From Augochlora pura (Eukaryota > Arthropoda > Insecta > Hymenoptera > Halictidae): a stretch of DNA of 64,000 bases. The notes beneath the pieces are model-generated. The model did not search any database. It saw only the letters and a list, made by a program, of their open reading frames with translations, and was not told the origin of the DNA. How positions within the stretch are numbered: the stretch's first letter is position 1; every line of letters starts with the position of its first letter. A program made the position numbers and the translations under genes. Shown in pieces: positions 63,562 through 64,000 of this stretch. The stretch spans positions 7,700,779 to 7,764,778 of the forward strand of contig NC_135781.1 in assembly GCF_028453695.1 (NCBI RefSeq), written 5' to 3'.

Positions 63562-63747
63562 TTAAATTGTAATAGTCTTTTTATAATAAACCCGTAAACC
63601 TGCTACCAATGAAGCCAATCCATTTAAATGGATCAACTGGACTAATCCGGACACTTCTCTATGCACTAAACCGTTCAGTACTAATTGTACGTGGGGTGCT
63701 CTAGCCATTGAATGAACACTCGCCAATGCATTAACATTTCCCTGCAT
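63562..63747 (-). CDS. Candidate minus-strand exon, unknown protein
   Basis: A 61-codon frame reads MQGNVNALASVHSMARAPHV and continues Leu/Val/Gly-rich. It is preceded on the minus strand by a pyrimidine-containing ATAATGCAG acceptor (AG at 63742-63743), and donor-like GTAGCA and GTTTAC follow inside the frame. I recognise no family. The opposite strand is also open and protein-like over 63590-63712, so strand choice is uncertain. It may be a chance frame. Confidence 0.15.
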   Translation of the reverse strand: MQGNVNALASVHSMARAPHVQLVLNGLVHREVSGLVQLIHLNGLASLVAGLRVYYKKTITI

Positions 63748-64000
63748 TATATGAAAAGCAACCGTTTGTTATAGCCTCTTCTCATTAAAATTTACTATTT
63801 CAAAAATGTAGAATTGTGTTCAGGGACAAATAAATTTGTTAAAACAATAATATTTTTCAGGAGACAAAATTATTTCGTTTTAACATTAGTTTACAGAATC
63901 CGTCAAGATGGCAAATCAATTATTGTTTAATTTACGACCATTCAGATTGTGACGATATATTTCTAAATATTTACCAATATAAGTAGGTTTCGGGGGGCCA

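Noticed and set aside
1..64000. CRISPR array, prokaryotic operon or viral insertion
   Set aside because: No regularly spaced identical short repeats with spacers, no operon-like gene packing and no recognisable viral protein; the intron-containing ODC shows a eukaryotic nuclear genome.

Overview
The window looks like insect nuclear DNA, most likely from a hymenopteran such as a bee. Intergenic DNA is AT-rich and interrupted by compact CpG-rich islands. The one certain gene has short GT-AG introns (77-99 bp), and two short elements have ends of the TTAA/CCC type. The species cannot be fixed from the sequence alone.

Only one protein-coding gene is certain: a complete, seven-exon ornithine decarboxylase on the + strand at 3408-5363. 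It encodes 470 aa and keeps all key catalytic motifs. Candidate non-coding leader exons lie upstream (ending at 1159, and 3080-3253), and a possible poly(A) signal lies at 6664. Between 1.3 and 2.7 kb there are small, ambiguous coding-like stretches: a 95-codon ORF and a stop-interrupted minus-strand fragment.

From about 5.4 kb to the end (58 kb) I recognise no complete gene. This part reads as a gene desert or the introns and regulatory domain of one or more large genes. It holds several CpG-rich islands that look like promoters or first exons: 18.3-19.1 kb with a good splice donor, 44.3-45.2 kb with a possible first coding exon, and 47.4-47.7 kb with a good donor. Other islands at 11.0-11.4, 12.7-13.3, 24.9, 35.3-35.9, 38.7-39.0, 51.1-51.4, 55.9-56.4 and 62.3-62.7 kb carry no assignable gene.

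The most distinctive structure is a degenerate tandem array at 11.6-12.9 kb: seven copies of a pyrimidine-rich unit with a mean period near 188 bp. Other repeats are two MITE-like elements (9.6 kb and 17.6 kb), a 28-bp triplicate at 21.0 kb, two pairs of diverged local duplications (36.7/38.7 kb and 54.5/55.7 kb), a tRNA-like sequence at 49.1 kb, homopolymer runs C16 and G18, and several microsatellites. I found no CRISPR array, rRNA, intact tRNA, recognisable viral gene or obvious new multi-gene system.
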